Translations under genes and position numbers: made by a program | Source: Bacteroidota bacterium | Lineage (GTDB): Bacteria > Bacteroidota > Bacteroidia > Bacteroidales > Dysgonomonadaceae | Assembly (NCBI GenBank): GCA_023424395.1 | Contig: JAFADY010000020.1 | Location: 228,372-292,371 of the forward strand | DNA length: 64,000 nucleotides | Direction of reading: 5' to 3' | Part shown: positions 63,999-64,000 of the stretch, in pieces | Layout of the letters: each line of letters starts with the position of its first letter | Position numbering within the stretch: the first letter of the stretch is position 1 | The notes under the pieces: generated by a model | Databases searched by the model: none | The model's input: only the letters and a program-made list of their open reading frames with translations | What the model was told of the DNA's origin: nothing

Positions 63999-64000
63999 TG

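Noticed and set aside
1..64000. CRISPR array or tRNA genes
   Set aside because: No regularly spaced direct repeats and no cloverleaf with a T-loop GTTCGAATC-type motif were found by eye.

Overview
The window looks like chromosomal DNA from an anaerobic, fermentative member of the Bacteroidales (Bacteroidetes). This rests on repeated TAnnTTTG-type -7 promoter boxes, a type IX secretion C-terminal sorting domain, a TonB receptor with a carboxypeptidase-regulatory-like N-domain, a DUF4270 lipoprotein, a DUF4922 protein, a class II ribonucleotide reductase, an Nfn transhydrogenase, and acetate/succinate fermentation genes. A family such as Dysgonomonadaceae or Porphyromonadaceae is my inference, not something shown directly.

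Layout. 1-2.7 kb: arginine biosynthesis (3' part of an M20 deacylase, then argH) with a higBA toxin-antitoxin pair set tightly between the two genes. 2.7-4.9 kb: a MITE-like repeat and a multiply frameshifted TonB receptor. 5.1-8.4 kb: pta, an odd 3-hydroxyacyl-CoA dehydrogenase homologue, ackA. 8.4-12.4 kb: two broken genes placed head to head, a membrane AraC-type regulator and a T9SS surface protein. 12.6-24.9 kb: rnr, a methyltransferase/flippase pair, queG, a degraded PIN toxin with an intact antitoxin, ruvB, DUF4270, a GT5-domain glycogen synthase, panCD and a MATE exporter. 25.1-27.9 kb: an AT-rich, frameshifted nuclease-STAND-TPR gene that resembles NLR-like antiphage proteins. 27.9-41.2 kb: a secreted C26 amidotransferase, an AGCS symporter, a DUF3857-like remnant, a DUF4922/USP/TPR cluster, nadD, glsB, nspC, a succinate CoA-transferase and miaB. 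41.4-57.7 kb: a YtxH/holin-fold membrane stress operon, rel, nfnAB, a zinc peptidase, DUF1080, mscS, topA, yigZ and nrdJ. 58-64 kb: tandem serpin lipoproteins (one broken), speA, a small lipoprotein, and a 5S rRNA gene carrying two GC-rich palindromes.

How the genes fit together. pta and ackA give ATP and acetate from acetyl-CoA. The CoA-transferase links succinyl-CoA and acetate, and NfnAB balances NADH, NADPH and ferredoxin. speA and nspC belong to the arginine/agmatine-carboxynorspermidine route to polyamines. rel, mscS, glsB and the YtxH operon point to stress and envelope homeostasis.

A striking pattern is that frameshifts and nonsense codons fall only in accessory genes (TonB receptor, AraC regulator, T9SS protein, PIN toxin, STAND gene, serpin 1). 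About 45 kb of core genes is intact. Several lesions lie in homopolymer runs. The clustering argues for real gene decay, but raw-read checks are needed to exclude sequencing error.
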